Assembly: GCA_017532345.1 (NCBI GenBank)
Contig: JAFXJJ010000011.1
Coordinates: forward strand, 1-46,825
Origin: Erysipelotrichales bacterium
GTDB lineage: Bacteria > Bacillota_I > Bacilli_A > Erysipelotrichales > Erysipelotrichaceae
Direction of reading: 5' to 3'
Length of the DNA stretch: 46,825 bases
The translations under genes and the position numbers were made by a program. Below the pieces are notes generated by a model. The model made no database searches. It was not told the origin of the DNA and worked only from the letters and a program-made list of their open reading frames with translations. This document shows positions 1-8,976 of the stretch, in pieces; position 1 is the stretch's first letter, and each line of letters begins with the position of its first letter.

Positions 1-157
1 AGCTGCAGTAGCTGCTGGTGCTGATGGATTAATTATTGAAGTACACAATGATCCTGAACATGCATGGAGTGATGGTCCGCAAACATTAACCTTCAAACAC
101 TACCGTGAAGTAGTTGAGAAAGCTCATAAGATTGCGGAAGTTATAGGAAGAGAATAG
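1..157 (+). CDS. aroF: 3-deoxy-7-phosphoheptulonate (DAHP) synthase, C-terminal fragment
   Basis: Only the last 51 codons are in the window, read from base 2 and ending in TAG at 155-157. The translated tail includes [15 protein letters not shown] and SDGPQTLTF, which match the C-terminal end of the AroF/AroH-type DAHP synthase family (class I, single domain), the enzyme that condenses phosphoenolpyruvate with erythrose 4-phosphate at the entry of the shikimate pathway. The stop codon is one base before the ATG of aroA, so the genes are in one operon and probably translationally coupled. The start, any regulatory domain and any fused chorismate mutase cannot be judged because the gene is cut by the window edge. 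Confidence 0.85.
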   Translation, partial: AAVAAGADGLIIEVHNDPEHAWSDGPQTLTFKHYREVVEKAHKIAEVIGRE

Positions 158-158
158 T

Positions 159-1427
159 ATGAAGGCAACAGTTTATCCAGGTAAATGTAGTGGTAAAGTT
201 GTGATTCCACCTTCTAAAAGTATGGCTCATCGAGCTATTATTTGTGCTTCGTTAGCAGATGGTATCAGTACAATATCAAATGAAGCATTCAGTGATGATA
301 TTATTGCTACAATTGGAGCTATGAAGGCATTAGGTGCAACAATTGAAGAAAACGGCGATACATTAACAATCACTGGTATTAATTCTAGTATTAGTAATGT
401 TTCCAATGAAGTCGATGCTCATGAATCAGGTTCTACCCTTCGCTTCATTATCCCAATTTTTTCATTATCTAATCAAAGAATCACTTTTAAAGGAAGAAAT
501 CGTTTACTATATCGTCCACAAGGCATTTATAAAACAATGTTTGAAGATCAAGGCTTATTCTTCTCTCAGGACACTTCAGAGCTTGTGATAGAAGGTGCAT
601 TGAAGCCACAAACATATACTATTGATGGTAGTATATCCTCACAATTTATTAGCGGATTATTATTTACACTACCATTATTGGATGGTGATAGTACCATTAA
701 AATACTACCACCATTTGAAAGTGAATCTTATGTGAATCTGACAATAGAATTATTGTCACTATTCGGTATCGTAATTAATCGTATTGATGAACTTACTTAT
801 GTAGTTAAAGGTAATCAAAAGTATAAAGCTAATAGCTACCGTGTGGAAGGAGATTATTCTCAGTTAGCATTCCATGCTGTATTAGCTGCTTTAAATAATG
901 ATTTAGAATTAGATGGTATCTCACATAACTCATTACAAGGCGATAAGGCTATTATAGATATCTTGAAAGAATGTGGAGTAAATATTGAAGAAACACCTAC
1001 AGGATATGTGATTCATAAATCTAATATCGATAGTACTACTGTTGATTTAGCTGATTGCCCTGATTTAGGACCAATTCTCTGTGTATTAGGCTGTTTCGCA
1101 GATGAATTCCATATCACTAACTGCAACCGTCTACGTATTAAAGAAAGTGATCGTATTGCAGCAATGGAGAACGCTCTACGACCAGTTGGTAGTAATATCG
1201 CTAGTGATACTAATAATATTACTATCATGAAGAATGCACCATACCACGGTAATGTAACGGTCGATGGGGCAAAGGATCATCGTATCGTAATGAGTATGAG
1301 TGTTATGGCTACTTTATTAGATACTCCATTAACAATAACTAATGCTGAGGCTATTAATAAATCTTATCCTAATTTCTTTGAGGATATCCAAAAGCTTGGA
1401 ATTGAGGTGCATTTAAGCGATGATTAA
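159..1427 (+). CDS. aroA: 3-phosphoshikimate 1-carboxyvinyltransferase (EPSP synthase)
   Basis: 422 residues, full length for the family. It transfers the enolpyruvyl group of PEP to shikimate 3-phosphate in the cytoplasm. Visible motifs are PPSKSMAHRA at residues 17-26 (the catalytic Lys and Ser-x-x-x-Arg region), HESGSTLRF near 88-96 (family signature, usually NSGTTxR), SQFISGLLF near 160, and RIKESDRIAAM near 330, followed by DHRIVMS close to the C-terminus. The start lies one base after the preceding stop. The 3' end overlaps tyrA by 8 bases, so DAHP synthase, AroA and TyrA form one aromatic amino acid operon. The ESGST variant, in place of NAGT, is seen in divergent (class II-like) AroA proteins; sensitivity to glyphosate cannot be judged. 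Confidence 0.95.
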   Translation: MKATVYPGKCSGKVVIPPSKSMAHRAIICASLADGISTISNEAFSDDIIATIGAMKALGATIEENGDTLTITGINSSISNVSNEVDAHESGSTLRFIIPIFSLSNQRITFKGRNRLLYRPQGIYKTMFEDQGLFFSQDTSELVIEGALKPQTYTIDGSISSQFISGLLFTLPLLDGDSTIKILPPFESESYVNLTIELLSLFGIVINRIDELTYVVKGNQKYKANSYRVEGDYSQLAFHAVLAALNNDLELDGISHNSLQGDKAIIDILKECGVNIEETPTGYVIHKSNIDSTTVDLADCPDLGPILCVLGCFADEFHITNCNRLRIKESDRIAAMENALRPVGSNIASDTNNITIMKNAPYHGNVTVDGAKDHRIVMSMSVMATLLDTPLTITNAEAINKSYPNFFEDIQKLGIEVHLSDD

Positions 1428-2268
1428 TAATACAACTAAATTTCTAGTAGTTGGCCTAGGACTACTGGGTGGTAGCTACGCAAAGGCGTTGAAACAAAAA
1501 GAATACTATGTAAGTGCACTTGATATTAATCCTAAAAGTATCGAATATGCTTTAAACAACAACATAATCGATAAAGGATCAACTGATGATGTTAGTTTGA
1601 TAAGTGAAGCTGACGTCGTGATTATTGGTCTATATCCTACAACAATGGTTGAATGGATGAGAGAACATCAACAATATTTCAAACCAGGTACTATGATAAC
1701 TGATGTTAGTGGCGTGAAATGTCATATTATTGATGAAATTCAAAATTTCTTAAGAGATGATGTAGAATTCATCGCAGCCCATCCAATGGCAGGTAAAGAG
1801 GTTAAGGGTGTCGAATACGCTGATGGTAACATGTTCTTACCAGCTAACTTCATCATTACCCCTACAGAAAAGAATACTGAAAAAGGCATTGAATTCATCT
1901 ATGATCTTGCGAACATCTTGCGTTTTAAACGCATCACTAAGTTAACACCTGAAAAGCATGATGAAATGATTGCGTTCTTATCTCAATTGCCACACGTCAT
2001 TGCTGTGTGCCTAATGACATGTAAAGAAAGTGAACATTTAATTGCTTATACAGGTGACTCATTCCGTGATTTAACGCGTATCGCAAAGATTAATGAAGAT
2101 CTATGGAGTGAATTATTCACTATCAATAAAGATGTCTTGCTCAGTCAAATGGATTTATTTATGGATGAATTTGTAGCATTCCGTAATAAACTAGCTAACG
2201 ATGATATTGAAGGTATGAAAGACACTTTCAGGTTATCTACAAAGCGTCGTAAAGAATTTGATAAGTAA
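1420..2268 (+). CDS. tyrA: Prephenate dehydrogenase
   Basis: 282 residues. It converts prephenate to 4-hydroxyphenylpyruvate using NAD(P), the tyrosine branch after chorismate. The N-terminus has a Rossmann motif VVGLGLLGGSYAKAL (residues 10-24) with an acidic residue at the end of the second strand (ALDIN). The catalytic region shows AAHPMAGKEVKGVEYAD near 121-137, typical of TyrA, and SQLPHVIA near 190 in the helical dimerisation domain. There is no C-terminal ACT domain, so direct tyrosine feedback through ACT is not expected. The start overlaps the end of aroA by 8 bases. An intrinsic terminator follows the stop, so this is the last gene of the operon. Confidence 0.94.
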   Translation: MINNTTKFLVVGLGLLGGSYAKALKQKEYYVSALDINPKSIEYALNNNIIDKGSTDDVSLISEADVVIIGLYPTTMVEWMREHQQYFKPGTMITDVSGVKCHIIDEIQNFLRDDVEFIAAHPMAGKEVKGVEYADGNMFLPANFIITPTEKNTEKGIEFIYDLANILRFKRITKLTPEKHDEMIAFLSQLPHVIAVCLMTCKESEHLIAYTGDSFRDLTRIAKINEDLWSELFTINKDVLLSQMDLFMDEFVAFRNKLANDDIEGMKDTFRLSTKRRKEFDK

Positions 2269-2272
2269 AACA

Positions 2273-2301
2273 AAAATCCAAGTTGTAGCTTGGATTTTTT
2301 T
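2273..2301 (+). terminator. Intrinsic terminator of the aro/tyr operon
   Basis: Seven-base stem ATCCAAG / CTTGGAT with a 6-base loop (2283-2288) followed by a run of T, starting 7 bases after the tyrA stop. Confidence 0.9.
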
Positions 2302-2319
2302 ATGCTTCTAAACTTAATA

Positions 2320-2349
2320 AAATGCCCAAAATAATCTCTTGGGCATTTA
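2320..2349 (-). terminator. Intrinsic terminator of the comFB-like gene
   Basis: Perfect 9-base stem AATGCCCAA (2321-2329) / TTGGGCATT (2339-2347). On the minus strand it is followed by a T-rich stretch and lies directly after the stop of the gene at 2355-2639. It sits back to back with the tyrA terminator. Confidence 0.85.
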
Positions 2350-2354
2350 CTATA

Positions 2355-2639
2355 TTACTTACCTTCTTCTGGATTTAATTTATGTCTTGGATGTGCACGT
2401 ACTACCTTAATTGCTTTATAGATTTCAACATCTACATCCATCTTTTGTTGTCTACGATATACTTCAATACGCTTGTATAGTTCTCCTTCCTCAGTGTTTA
2501 CATAGCGTGGAGGTAAATGATTACAAGCTAGTGCTAATATATCAATATAACACTTAACACAGTTACATCCGCCTTCTTTTTCGATAATTTCATCTAGTCT
2601 TTCTCTCACAAAGATTTCAGTCATATTGTAGAATTGCAT
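2355..2639 (-). CDS. ComFB-like late competence development protein
   Basis: 94 residues. The pattern is that of the ComFB family: an N-terminal Val-x-x-x-x-Asp-Glu-Ile helix (VRERLDEIIEK), then CNCVKCYIDILALACN with three close cysteines, then LPPRYVNTEEGELY. ComFB is encoded in the Bacillus comF operon but has no proven role in DNA uptake; cyanobacterial homologues bind cyclic di-nucleotides. The cysteines (Cys-x-Cys-x-x-Cys near residues 25-30) could bind a metal. The gene stands alone with its own terminator. SD AGGAGG lies 6-11 bases upstream of the ATG. No comFA or comFC is visible nearby, so a role in competence is not supported by context. Confidence 0.8.
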   Translation of the reverse strand: MQFYNMTEIFVRERLDEIIEKEGGCNCVKCYIDILALACNHLPPRYVNTEEGELYKRIEVYRRQQKMDVDVEIYKAIKVVRAHPRHKLNPEEGK

Positions 2640-2780
2640 AGTCTATCCTCCTTATTTCTATCATAATATACTGCCTTACACTAAACTATCATAACTATTA
2701 TTGCTTGATGATACCATTTAGTACTTTATCTATAATAATTATACTATTTAATTCTAAATAAGTAAATTACTAAACCTTAA

Positions 2781-2804
2781 TAAAAAAAGTGCCTAAGCAC
2801 TTTT
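2781..2804 (-). terminator. Intrinsic terminator overlapping the stop of the 2803-3624 gene
   Basis: Stem AAAAGTGC (2785-2792) / GCACTTTT (2797-2804), loop CTAA, with a run of T on the minus strand. The distal arm overlaps the stop codon of the gene. Confidence 0.8.
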
Positions 2805-3615
2805 AAGCATAATATCTTTTTAAGAAGATTCCATAATCTTCATTAGTCGCATATACCGCATTCGTAATCTTCTTTAAAACAGTATCTAATGCGCCACCTT
2901 CCACATGGGCAGCTGCATTATGCATTTTATCGAAGCGCTCAGCCTTCATTGCATATGCCACAAACATGAACAATTTTTGATGTTCACATACTTCACTAGC
3001 AAAGTCATAAATAGCACGTGGTCTACTTTCCAAAGTCTTCGCAAGTTCCATTAAGAAATAGCGCCACTCCTTCATACTTAACTCTAAGTCACCTTGCCCT
3101 TGATTATAAGCATAAGAAGCACGATAGAAATGTTCTTTAAAGGCATTCTTTTCTTCTAATTCAGGATCAAATACTTCACCAGTATAAATATCAATATTAA
3201 ATGTCTTTTCATAATATCTACGTACTAATGGTGAAACATCCTTTTCTAGACAAGCGATTAAACCACTAAATGCTTCTTTATCATAGCGAATAAAGAACCA
3301 ATATCCACCAAGAAAAGCATCTAATACTTCTGCTTCATCATCAATCTCTGTGATTCCTTGGATATCCTTAAAGTATTCTGAGCAAGCTTCAGAGAACCAC
3401 TTTATCCCATGTCTTGCTGCATAAATCTTAATATATATTTGATTTCTCCCATTTTCTACTTCATCAAAACTTTTTGAATTTCTAATGACTTCATCAATAC
3501 ATGCTAAGTATAACTTAGTTGCAAGTTCTTTATTTAGAACTTCTGCTCCCAAAGCATTCATTAATTGTTGAGTTTTACTAATAGGTTCTTCTTTTTTCTT
3601 GAAAAAGGAAAACAT
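2803..3615 (-). CDS. Hypothetical protein, all-helical, unrecognised
   Basis: About 270 residues, with no signal peptide and no clear membrane segment; composition suggests a helical, acidic cytosolic protein. I do not recognise a family. The open frame extends upstream to a GTG at 3624 and an ATG at 3621, but the SD AGGGGAG touches those codons. The ATG at 3615 sits about 10 bases from the SD and is preferred; the protein then starts MFSFFKKKEE. The lysine-rich start after MFSFF resembles small Firmicute proteins with an N-terminal tag of unknown role. It lies 55 bases downstream of the PHP-domain gene on the same strand, so it may be the last gene of that operon. Confidence 0.7.
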   Translation of the reverse strand: MFSFFKKKEEPISKTQQLMNALGAEVLNKELATKLYLACIDEVIRNSKSFDEVENGRNQIYIKIYAARHGIKWFSEACSEYFKDIQGITEIDDEAEVLDAFLGGYWFFIRYDKEAFSGLIACLEKDVSPLVRRYYEKTFNIDIYTGEVFDPELEEKNAFKEHFYRASYAYNQGQGDLELSMKEWRYFLMELAKTLESRPRAIYDFASEVCEHQKLFMFVAYAMKAERFDKMHNAAAHVEGGALDTVLKKITNAVYATNEDYGIFLKRYYA

Positions 3616-3679
3616 TATCATCACTCCCCTCTAAAACCACTACATTGTATCAGTTTTTCGTAAACTTGTAAACTAATGC

Positions 3680-4771
3680 TTAAAACGTGTAATTATAGTA
3701 GTTAATTGATTCTTTTGAGTATATCTTCTCCATACCTAATGCTTCATAGATAGACTTTTCTTCATTACTAATTGCTACTACATGTTCAACATGATAATAT
3801 TCATGCATATACGCAAAGAATTCTTTGATATCACTTAATATATCATGTAGCTCAAGCATTACACTGCCCTTTTGTGTATGAGGCTTGAAAGAAATAGTAT
3901 CTACTAGCTTTCCATTATTCTTAGAATACACTTCAAAGCTATTAAAATCATCTGTAATATACACATTATCACTACATTCAATACTAGTAGTTTGCTTATC
4001 ACACATTCGTAGCATACAATCCATATGATTCCCTAAATCACTATATTTATGCGCATCTGATGATGGAACTAATGAAGCATCATATAGCTTAGCTAATTTA
4101 ATTAACTGTGTATCCATTCCTAAATGATTCACCCCATAGCGGTAGTATAAACCACTATTCATATCTAATGAGACATTGTAGATGCTAGCTTCATTCACAA
4201 GTGCATCATAATAATCATATAAATCAATCGTCGGATTTATACCACTAAGCTTAAGTGCATCTGGATGTCCAATAATACTAAATAACTCACTTTTAATTGC
4301 AGCTATTTCTAATTCAAAATATCGCTTATATAATTCATCAATATTAACGTTAGAATAGTCTTGATTATCTAAGTCATAACCAAAACCATCTATAAAATGT
4401 ACTGAACCAATCACAAAGTCAAATGGATATAATTCTAATACATGCTTTATCTCTTGTTCCTTATTTTCAAAGTAACATACCTCAATCCCAAATTTAATTG
4501 GTATTCCAAAGTCTTGATTCTTAACTAGCTTTATAAATTCTATGTAGTCATAAATTGAACTTTTAAACTTACGAGCAATCCACTTACCTTCTAGTGTAGT
4601 ATCACTCATAATTTCTTCATACACTGACTTAAACTCAACAAATCGATGAGAATGGTCAAGTATATGTAACTCATCTAGCTGTAATGCTTTGGCACGTTCA
4701 ATATATGGTAATAGATTATCTAATGTATATGGTAATTCAAAATGTACATGATGATCAATACGCTCCATCAT
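3680..4771 (-). CDS. PHP-domain phosphatase (histidinol-phosphatase-like) with C-terminal extension
   Basis: 363 residues. The PHP metal-binding fold is visible: DHHVHFE at residues 6-12 (HxH motif), LDHSHRF near 38-44, FGIEVCYFE near 98-106, VIGSVHF near 121, IIGHPDALKL near 165 and SSDAHKYSDLG near 237. These supply the histidines, aspartates and glutamate of the trinuclear site in HisK/HisJ-type phosphoesterases. After about residue 275 comes an extension of about 85 residues, not part of the usual PHP domain. There are no other his genes nearby, so histidinol phosphate is only one possible substrate. The SD AGGAGG is 4 bases from the first ATG and 7 from the second (4768), so translation may begin at Met2. 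Confidence 0.8.
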   Translation of the reverse strand: MMERIDHHVHFELPYTLDNLLPYIERAKALQLDELHILDHSHRFVEFKSVYEEIMSDTTLEGKWIARKFKSSIYDYIEFIKLVKNQDFGIPIKFGIEVCYFENKEQEIKHVLELYPFDFVIGSVHFIDGFGYDLDNQDYSNVNIDELYKRYFELEIAAIKSELFSIIGHPDALKLSGINPTIDLYDYYDALVNEASIYNVSLDMNSGLYYRYGVNHLGMDTQLIKLAKLYDASLVPSSDAHKYSDLGNHMDCMLRMCDKQTTSIECSDNVYITDDFNSFEVYSKNNGKLVDTISFKPHTQKGSVMLELHDILSDIKEFFAYMHEYYHVEHVVAISNEEKSIYEALGMEKIYSKESINYYNYTF

Positions 4772-4785
4772 TTTACCTCCTGTTA

Positions 4786-5535
4786 CTAACCTTTTATAAA
4801 TACTAAGGTTGTTTTATTGCCTTTATTTATTGCCTCACTAAATGTATAGCCTAATTCATTAAATGACTTAATTCCTTCGATTGTAGTGACATTATTACTA
4901 GCCATATAGCGTACCATAGCACCTCTAGCCATCTTGACGAATACGCCCTTCTCAACTAGCTTACCATTCACCATTTCTCCAAATACTACATCAATAAATG
5001 AAACATCAGGTGTAAGATATGCTTCAATTATCTTTGAATATTCTTTAGATGCTAGATTAACGATACATGTCGTATCCTTGGTAAGTTCTTGGTAGATTGC
5101 ATCCTTCCAATAATCATATAAACTTGTGTAAGTGTCATAATGAATCTTAGCCTGCATTTCTAAACGGTAAGGTATTATCCCATCCATTGGTCTTAATAAG
5201 CCATAAAGCCCTGAAATAATACGTAGATGCTTATTTACATACGCAAACTGATTTTCATCAAACACTTGTGGTGCCATATACTTATACGCTATACCATCAT
5301 ACGCCAATAAAGCAGCTACTAATTTACTATCAATATTACCACTCTGGTATCGATTATAATTAAGCATAGCTAGCTTATCATTACACTTTAAAACATCCTG
5401 TAAATTACTATAACTAAGACACTTCATATATTCAAATAAAGGCTTAGCCTTCTCTAACAAGATAGGTGTTTTTAGATTATCTAAGAAATCATTCTCAGTA
5501 CTCATTTCCTTGGCAGGTGAAATAATAATCTTCAT
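4786..5535 (-). CDS. yaaA: Peroxide stress protein YaaA (DUF328)
   Basis: 249 residues, the usual length. The N-terminus MKIIISPAKEM and the segments LLAYDGIAYKYM, HLRIISGLYGLLRPMDGI and NLASKEYSK are hallmark stretches of YaaA. In Escherichia coli the protein lowers free intracellular iron and limits DNA damage under hydrogen peroxide; it binds DNA through a helix-hairpin-helix region. The ATG overlaps the stop of the upstream methyltransferase gene by one base (TAATG), and the PHP gene follows 14 bases downstream. The three genes are therefore co-transcribed and translationally coupled. Confidence 0.95.
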   Translation of the reverse strand: MKIIISPAKEMSTENDFLDNLKTPILLEKAKPLFEYMKCLSYSNLQDVLKCNDKLAMLNYNRYQSGNIDSKLVAALLAYDGIAYKYMAPQVFDENQFAYVNKHLRIISGLYGLLRPMDGIIPYRLEMQAKIHYDTYTSLYDYWKDAIYQELTKDTTCIVNLASKEYSKIIEAYLTPDVSFIDVVFGEMVNGKLVEKGVFVKMARGAMVRYMASNNVTTIEGIKSFNELGYTFSEAINKGNKTTLVFIKG

Positions 5536-6311
5536 TACTTTGTATTCCTTACAATATCAACTGTATGAGCTGTAGCACCCATTAAATCAGCTCTCTCACA
5601 TGTTGCCAAGTGGTACTTCATAAACATCTCAAAAGTATCTTCATCCATATCACGTAATGTAGGTCTAATATAATTAGCTGCCCCATCAGCCGCAATGATT
5701 TGAATTCTTTCAACACCACTACATTTATTTATTTCTTCGATGTCCTCTAAACGTACATAATCATATAGTTCATCCTCAGGCATATCTACATGGAAATCAT
5801 CGGTAAGCATACCTCGTTCCAAGCACTCCTTAATGTGATTCTCTTTAAAGGCATACGTAACTACACAAAACTCATTCATACAATAAGCTACTAAAATAAT
5901 GCCATTAGGCTTAGTAACTCTACTAGCTTCCTTTAGTGCTTGCACCTTCTGATCTTTACCATGTAGATGATACATAGGTCCAAATACTAGTGTCAAATCA
6001 AAGGTATCATCCTTAAATCTTGATAAGTCTAAAGCATTACCTTGATAAGCCTTTACACTACTCTTTTTAGCCTTTAATACTCCTAGATTACTCTTTACTA
6101 ACTCTACCGCGGTAACATCATACCCCTCATTAGCTAATGCCACACTATATCTTCCTGTTCCTGCACCAACATCTAATATCTTAGGGTTATCCATACCTTC
6201 TAAATATTTATGTATATAATGCATAGATGTGATAAACTCCACTTGTCCATGACGTCTTGTAAGACGCTTTTCCTCATTAAATTTATTATAATACGCTTCT
6301 AAATTCTGCAT
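5535..6311 (-). CDS. Class I SAM-dependent methyltransferase
   Basis: 258 residues. Motif I ILDVGAGTGRYSVALA (about residues 45-60) binds S-adenosylmethionine. VTAVELVKSNL follows as the acidic second strand, GNALDLS as motif II, LTLVFGPMYHLHG as motif III/IV, and EASRVTKPNGIILVAYC as the post-motif loop typical of Methyltransf_11/25 proteins. The substrate is unknown. It is the first gene of a minus-strand operon with yaaA, the PHP gene and possibly the 2803 gene; the stop overlaps the yaaA start. A divergent MazG-like gene starts 140 bases away. Confidence 0.9.
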   Translation of the reverse strand: MQNLEAYYNKFNEEKRLTRRHGQVEFITSMHYIHKYLEGMDNPKILDVGAGTGRYSVALANEGYDVTAVELVKSNLGVLKAKKSSVKAYQGNALDLSRFKDDTFDLTLVFGPMYHLHGKDQKVQALKEASRVTKPNGIILVAYCMNEFCVVTYAFKENHIKECLERGMLTDDFHVDMPEDELYDYVRLEDIEEINKCSGVERIQIIAADGAANYIRPTLRDMDEDTFEMFMKYHLATCERADLMGATAHTVDIVRNTK

Positions 6312-6451
6312 ACTAACAACTCCTTAATCTACGCATGATTATACCATATTTTCTTAAATATACATATAAAACAGTTGCATCAACAATAGATTTATAGATA
6401 TGATATAAGTATTGAAGGATTATTGTTAATAATCATAAAGGAGAATGAATT

Positions 6452-6811
6452 ATGAATGATTTAAAAATATCCGAAATGCTTGAAATGCATAAAGAATTAT
6501 TTGAACTACATAAAGATGAATGGTCACCAATGGAAGCTAAGTATGGTAGAAACTTTATATTATTTATGATTGAAGAAGTTGGTGAATGTATTTCGATCAT
6601 CAAGAAAAAAGGCGATGATGCGATTATGAATGATGAAACAGTACGTAAAGCCTTTGTAGAGGAGATGGGTGATGTTTTAATGTATTTCAACGAAACATTA
6701 CTACGCTATGGTATAAGTGCTGATGAACTATCTTCTGCATATATTACTAAGCATGAATGTAATATGAAACGTAATTATAATGCTGAATATAAAGAAAAAT
6801 ATACAAAATAA
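6452..6811 (+). CDS. MazG-like nucleotide pyrophosphohydrolase
   Basis: 119 residues. The MazG/dUTPase-2 type all-alpha fold is indicated by FMIEEVGECISIIKK near residue 38 (Glu-x-x-Glu, metal ligands) and FVEEMGDVLMYFNE near 69 (Glu-x-x-Asp). Such proteins hydrolyse (d)NTPs to the monophosphate and pyrophosphate and clean up the nucleotide pool. SD AAAGGAG is 8 bases before the ATG. The position is divergent to the methyltransferase and 43 bases before a small helical protein on the same strand. Confidence 0.85.
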   Translation: MNDLKISEMLEMHKELFELHKDEWSPMEAKYGRNFILFMIEEVGECISIIKKKGDDAIMNDETVRKAFVEEMGDVLMYFNETLLRYGISADELSSAYITKHECNMKRNYNAEYKEKYTK

Positions 6812-6854
6812 TGCTAGTTTATAGTAAAATAAATATAGAAATGAGGTATTAAAT

Positions 6855-7085
6855 ATGGATATTAAAGAAATTATTAAAGATGCTGTTGAAAAGTTAATGA
6901 AGGATGAAGCACTTAGAAAACAATTTATGGATGATCCTGTAAAGGCGTTAGAAAAGATTTTAAATGTTGATTTACCAGATGATTTAATTAATCCGGTAAT
7001 TGATGGTATTAAGGCTAAATTAACTGCTGAAACAGTTGCCGATGTAGCTGAGGATGCTGCGAAATTCTTAAAGAAATTATTCTAA
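6855..7085 (+). CDS. Small helical protein, unknown function
   Basis: 76 residues, alternating charged and hydrophobic, rich in Lys and Asp. The pattern LMKDEALRKQFMDDPVKAL then ILNVDLPDDLINPVIDGI recalls the leader-like or Nif11/nitrile-hydratase-type small helical domains (EALRxxFxxDP-x-x-AL), and close relatives are common as stand-alone hypothetical proteins in gut Firmicutes. No modifying enzyme or transporter is adjacent, and the C-terminus has no double-glycine core region, so a peptide-precursor role is not supported. SD GAGG is 8 bases before the ATG. A strong terminator follows, so the gene is probably expressed on its own or with the MazG-like gene. Confidence 0.7.
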   Translation: MDIKEIIKDAVEKLMKDEALRKQFMDDPVKALEKILNVDLPDDLINPVIDGIKAKLTAETVADVAEDAAKFLKKLF

Positions 7086-7115
7086 TCGATATAATAAAGA
7101 ATAATAACGTTAAAT

Positions 7116-7153
7116 AAGCAGATGCTAATGACTAGGTAGTATCTGCTTTTTTA
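7116..7153 (+). terminator. Intrinsic terminator after the 76-residue gene
   Basis: AGCAGAT (7117-7123) pairs with ATCTGCT (7141-7147), followed by a run of T. Confidence 0.8.
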
Positions 7154-7280
7154 TTGTGAGTAATTTCCAACAATTGATGTACATAAATTTTACATTCTTT
7201 TTACTTAATTAATAAGAAAGTTAATCATTAAGTATGATATCATAACTTCGTATAACTAGTATTATTAGGAGGGTTCAAAA

Positions 7281-8921
7281 ATGACGCTTGAGCATGTTTT
7301 ATCACTATTTGGAGGACTTGCTTTATTCTTATATGGTATGCATATGATGAGTGAAGGATTAGAAGAAACTGCTGGTAACCGTATGAAGTCAATCCTTGAA
7401 AAGCTTACTAACAATCGCTTTTTAGGAATTGCTACAGGTGCTTTGATTACAGCTATTATTCAAAGTTCATCAGCAACTACAGTAATGGTAGTTGGGTTTG
7501 TTAACTCAAAGTTAATGACTTTACAACAAGCCATTTGGATTATCATGGGTGCCAATATTGGTACTACTATTACAGGTCAATTAGTAGCACTTAAGGTAGG
7601 AGAGCTAGCACCAATTATGGCTATTATAGGTGTAACTATGGTCACTTTCTTCAAATCAAAGAAAGTTAACAACATTGGTGAAATTCTAGCAGGTTTGGGT
7701 ATTCTATTTATTGGTATGGGGATGATGTCCGATGCTATGTATCCACTACGTGATTCTGAAATATTCATTCAATTAATCACAACTATTTCAAATCCATTCC
7801 TAGCTGTTTTATTTGGAGCTTTGTTCACTGCTTTAATTCAAAGCTCATCAGCTTCAGTAGGTATTCTACAAGCCTTAGCTAATGGTGGTTTAATTCCATT
7901 AAGTTCATCAATTTATATTATTTTCGGTCAAAACATTGGTACATGTATTACAGCATTCCTAGCATCTTTAGGAGCTAGTCGTAATGCGAAGCGTACTACT
8001 GTAGTCCATTTATCATTTAATATTATTGGTACTGCATTATTTATGATTTTCATTCAATTCGTTCCTTTTGTTGATTGGATGACAGCATTTACTAGTAATC
8101 CTGCTGCCCAAATCGCAAATACACATACTTTATTTAATATCACTACAACTTTATTACTATTACCACTTGGTACTTATCTAGCAAAATTCACAGAAATCGT
8201 TCTTCCAATTCATGAAGACGAATTCGATAACGATGAAGAAGTGCCACTTAAGTTTATTGATGTCAACAACATTGGTAGTGTTCCTATCGCTATTTCAAGT
8301 TTACGTAAAGAAGCAGTTATTATGCTTGATTTAGCTCACCAAAACATTCGTGAAGCAATCACAGCTCTTCATGGACAAGATCATGATTATACAGCAATAA
8401 AAAAACGTGAAAAGCGTCTTAACTTCATCAATTTTGAAATGACTAAATATATGTCTAAAGTTTCTGTACTTAATATGAGTAAATTAGAAAGTGATATTTG
8501 TAACACTTATTATAGAAGCTTTACTGATATTGAACGTATTGGTGATCATGCCATAAACTTAGTGGATTATGGTGAAGAAGAACTTTATAAATTAAATAAG
8601 TATCCTGTAATTGAAGAGGAATTAACTCAACTACAAAATATTATCGAGGAAAGTATCACACTACTTTCAAACAGTCATCCCCATGAAATTGAAGATGTGT
8701 ATCTAACTATCTCAATGAATGAAGATCGCATTGATGAACTGACTGAACGCTTCAAAGCTAATCAAATGCAACGTTTAAAAGCTGGTGAAGTAGATGCTTT
8801 AGACTGTGTAGTATATACAGAAATACTAATTGATATTGAACGTGTATCCGACCATTTAATAAATCTTGCAGAGGATTTAAAGAATCAACATATATCTTTT
8901 ACTGAAATACATCCATATTAA
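7281..8921 (+). CDS. Na+/phosphate cotransporter family protein with PhoU-like C-terminal domain
   Basis: 546 residues. The N-terminal half (to about residue 320) has about nine hydrophobic segments. It carries the two inverted-repeat QSSSA signatures of the Na/Pi-cotransporter family: IIQSSSATTVMVVGF near 54 and LIQSSSASVGILQAL near 186, each followed by a GANIGTT/GQNIGTC motif. The C-terminal region (about 340-546) is helical, with paired ERIGDHAINL and ERVSDHLINL motifs, typical of PhoU domains (E-x-x-x-D metal ligands). The family moves inorganic phosphate in symport with sodium across the cytoplasmic membrane; the PhoU-like tail probably gates it. SD TAGGAGG is 8 bases upstream of the ATG. 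It is monocistronic, bounded by terminators at 7116 and 8937. With the phn-type ABC importer at 10752-14977, the window holds two phosphorus acquisition routes. Confidence 0.93.
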   Translation: MTLEHVLSLFGGLALFLYGMHMMSEGLEETAGNRMKSILEKLTNNRFLGIATGALITAIIQSSSATTVMVVGFVNSKLMTLQQAIWIIMGANIGTTITGQLVALKVGELAPIMAIIGVTMVTFFKSKKVNNIGEILAGLGILFIGMGMMSDAMYPLRDSEIFIQLITTISNPFLAVLFGALFTALIQSSSASVGILQALANGGLIPLSSSIYIIFGQNIGTCITAFLASLGASRNAKRTTVVHLSFNIIGTALFMIFIQFVPFVDWMTAFTSNPAAQIANTHTLFNITTTLLLLPLGTYLAKFTEIVLPIHEDEFDNDEEVPLKFIDVNNIGSVPIAISSLRKEAVIMLDLAHQNIREAITALHGQDHDYTAIKKREKRLNFINFEMTKYMSKVSVLNMSKLESDICNTYYRSFTDIERIGDHAINLVDYGEEELYKLNKYPVIEEELTQLQNIIEESITLLSNSHPHEIEDVYLTISMNEDRIDELTERFKANQMQRLKAGEVDALDCVVYTEILIDIERVSDHLINLAEDLKNQHISFTEIHPY

Positions 8922-8936
8922 GATAACTTAAAAGAA

Positions 8937-8976
8937 GCAGATGTAATGACATAAGTCAAAAAACATCTGTTTTTTA
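8937..8976 (+). terminator. Intrinsic terminator of the Na/Pi cotransporter gene
   Basis: CAGATGT (8938-8944) / ACATCTG (8963-8969) plus an inner TGAC / GTCA stem (8947-8958), followed by a T run. Confidence 0.85.

Noticed and set aside
6855-7085. Precursor of a modified peptide (RiPP)
   Set aside because: No modifying enzyme, protease or exporter nearby and no double-glycine cleavage site.
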